64,000 nt of DNA. Source: Luidia sarsii (taxonomy: Eukaryota > Echinodermata > Asteroidea > Paxillosida > Luidiidae). Shown here piece by piece: positions 63,991 through 64,000 of the stretch. Below the pieces are notes generated by a model that saw nothing but the letters and a program-made list of their open reading frames with translations, was not told the origin of the DNA and ran no database searches. How positions within the stretch are numbered: position 1 is the stretch's first letter; every line of letters starts with the position of its first letter. The stretch is taken from positions 5,799,921 to 5,863,920 of the forward strand of contig OX465111.1 of the NCBI GenBank assembly GCA_949987565.1. Direction: 5' to 3'. The position numbers and the translations under genes were made by a program.

Positions 63991-64000
63991 TTTCCAATCT

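Overview
The window holds the 5' part of one large animal gene on the + strand: a fibrillar collagen of the type V/XI (clade B) family. I can place 46 coding exons, from a signal-peptide exon at 7003 to a triple-helix exon ending at 63301, which together encode 1252 residues. The gene runs off the right edge; the last quarter or less of the triple helix and the C-propeptide (COLFI) lie outside. Split codons, GT-AG introns and the repeat content show a metazoan nuclear genome. The tRNA-type SINEs, Penelope-like retroelements, Harbinger-type MITEs and the very frequent word 'taggcctat' suggest a marine invertebrate deuterostome, with an echinoderm as my best but uncertain guess.

Layout. 1-7002 is upstream sequence with one interspersed repeat and no gene I can defend. 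Exon 1 (7003-7129) encodes the signal peptide. Exons 2-5 (16427-28978) encode the laminin-G-like TSPN domain with its four cysteines. Exon 6 is a short Tyr/Asp/Ser-rich variable region. Exons 7-10 encode the minor triple helix, and exons 11-12 the non-helical N-telopeptide region. From exon 12 (33177) every exon is a whole number of Gly-X-Y triplets (45, 54, 90, 99 or 108 bp) bounded by phase-0 introns. They give 272 uninterrupted triplets that can be aligned by eye with remembered vertebrate alpha1(V)/alpha1(XI), with no gap that I could find.

The introns are crowded with repeats: nine tandem arrays (one is a 3.6-kb, 20-bp minisatellite filling intron 29), four ~188-bp Harbinger-type MITEs with TTA/TAA duplications, three copies of a second TIR element, a nested pair of MITEs, a tRNA-derived SINE family, and a Penelope-like element remnant with an intact GIY-YIG domain. 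The Penelope-type terminal motif, which resembles half of a hammerhead ribozyme, is scattered through the window and has itself become a 23-bp satellite next to exon 45.

The encoded protein should be a secreted procollagen chain. The TSPN and variable regions would project from fibrils and limit their diameter, the helix would trimerise and co-assemble with other fibrillar collagens, and a conserved Lys at helix position 84 would serve in cross-linking.
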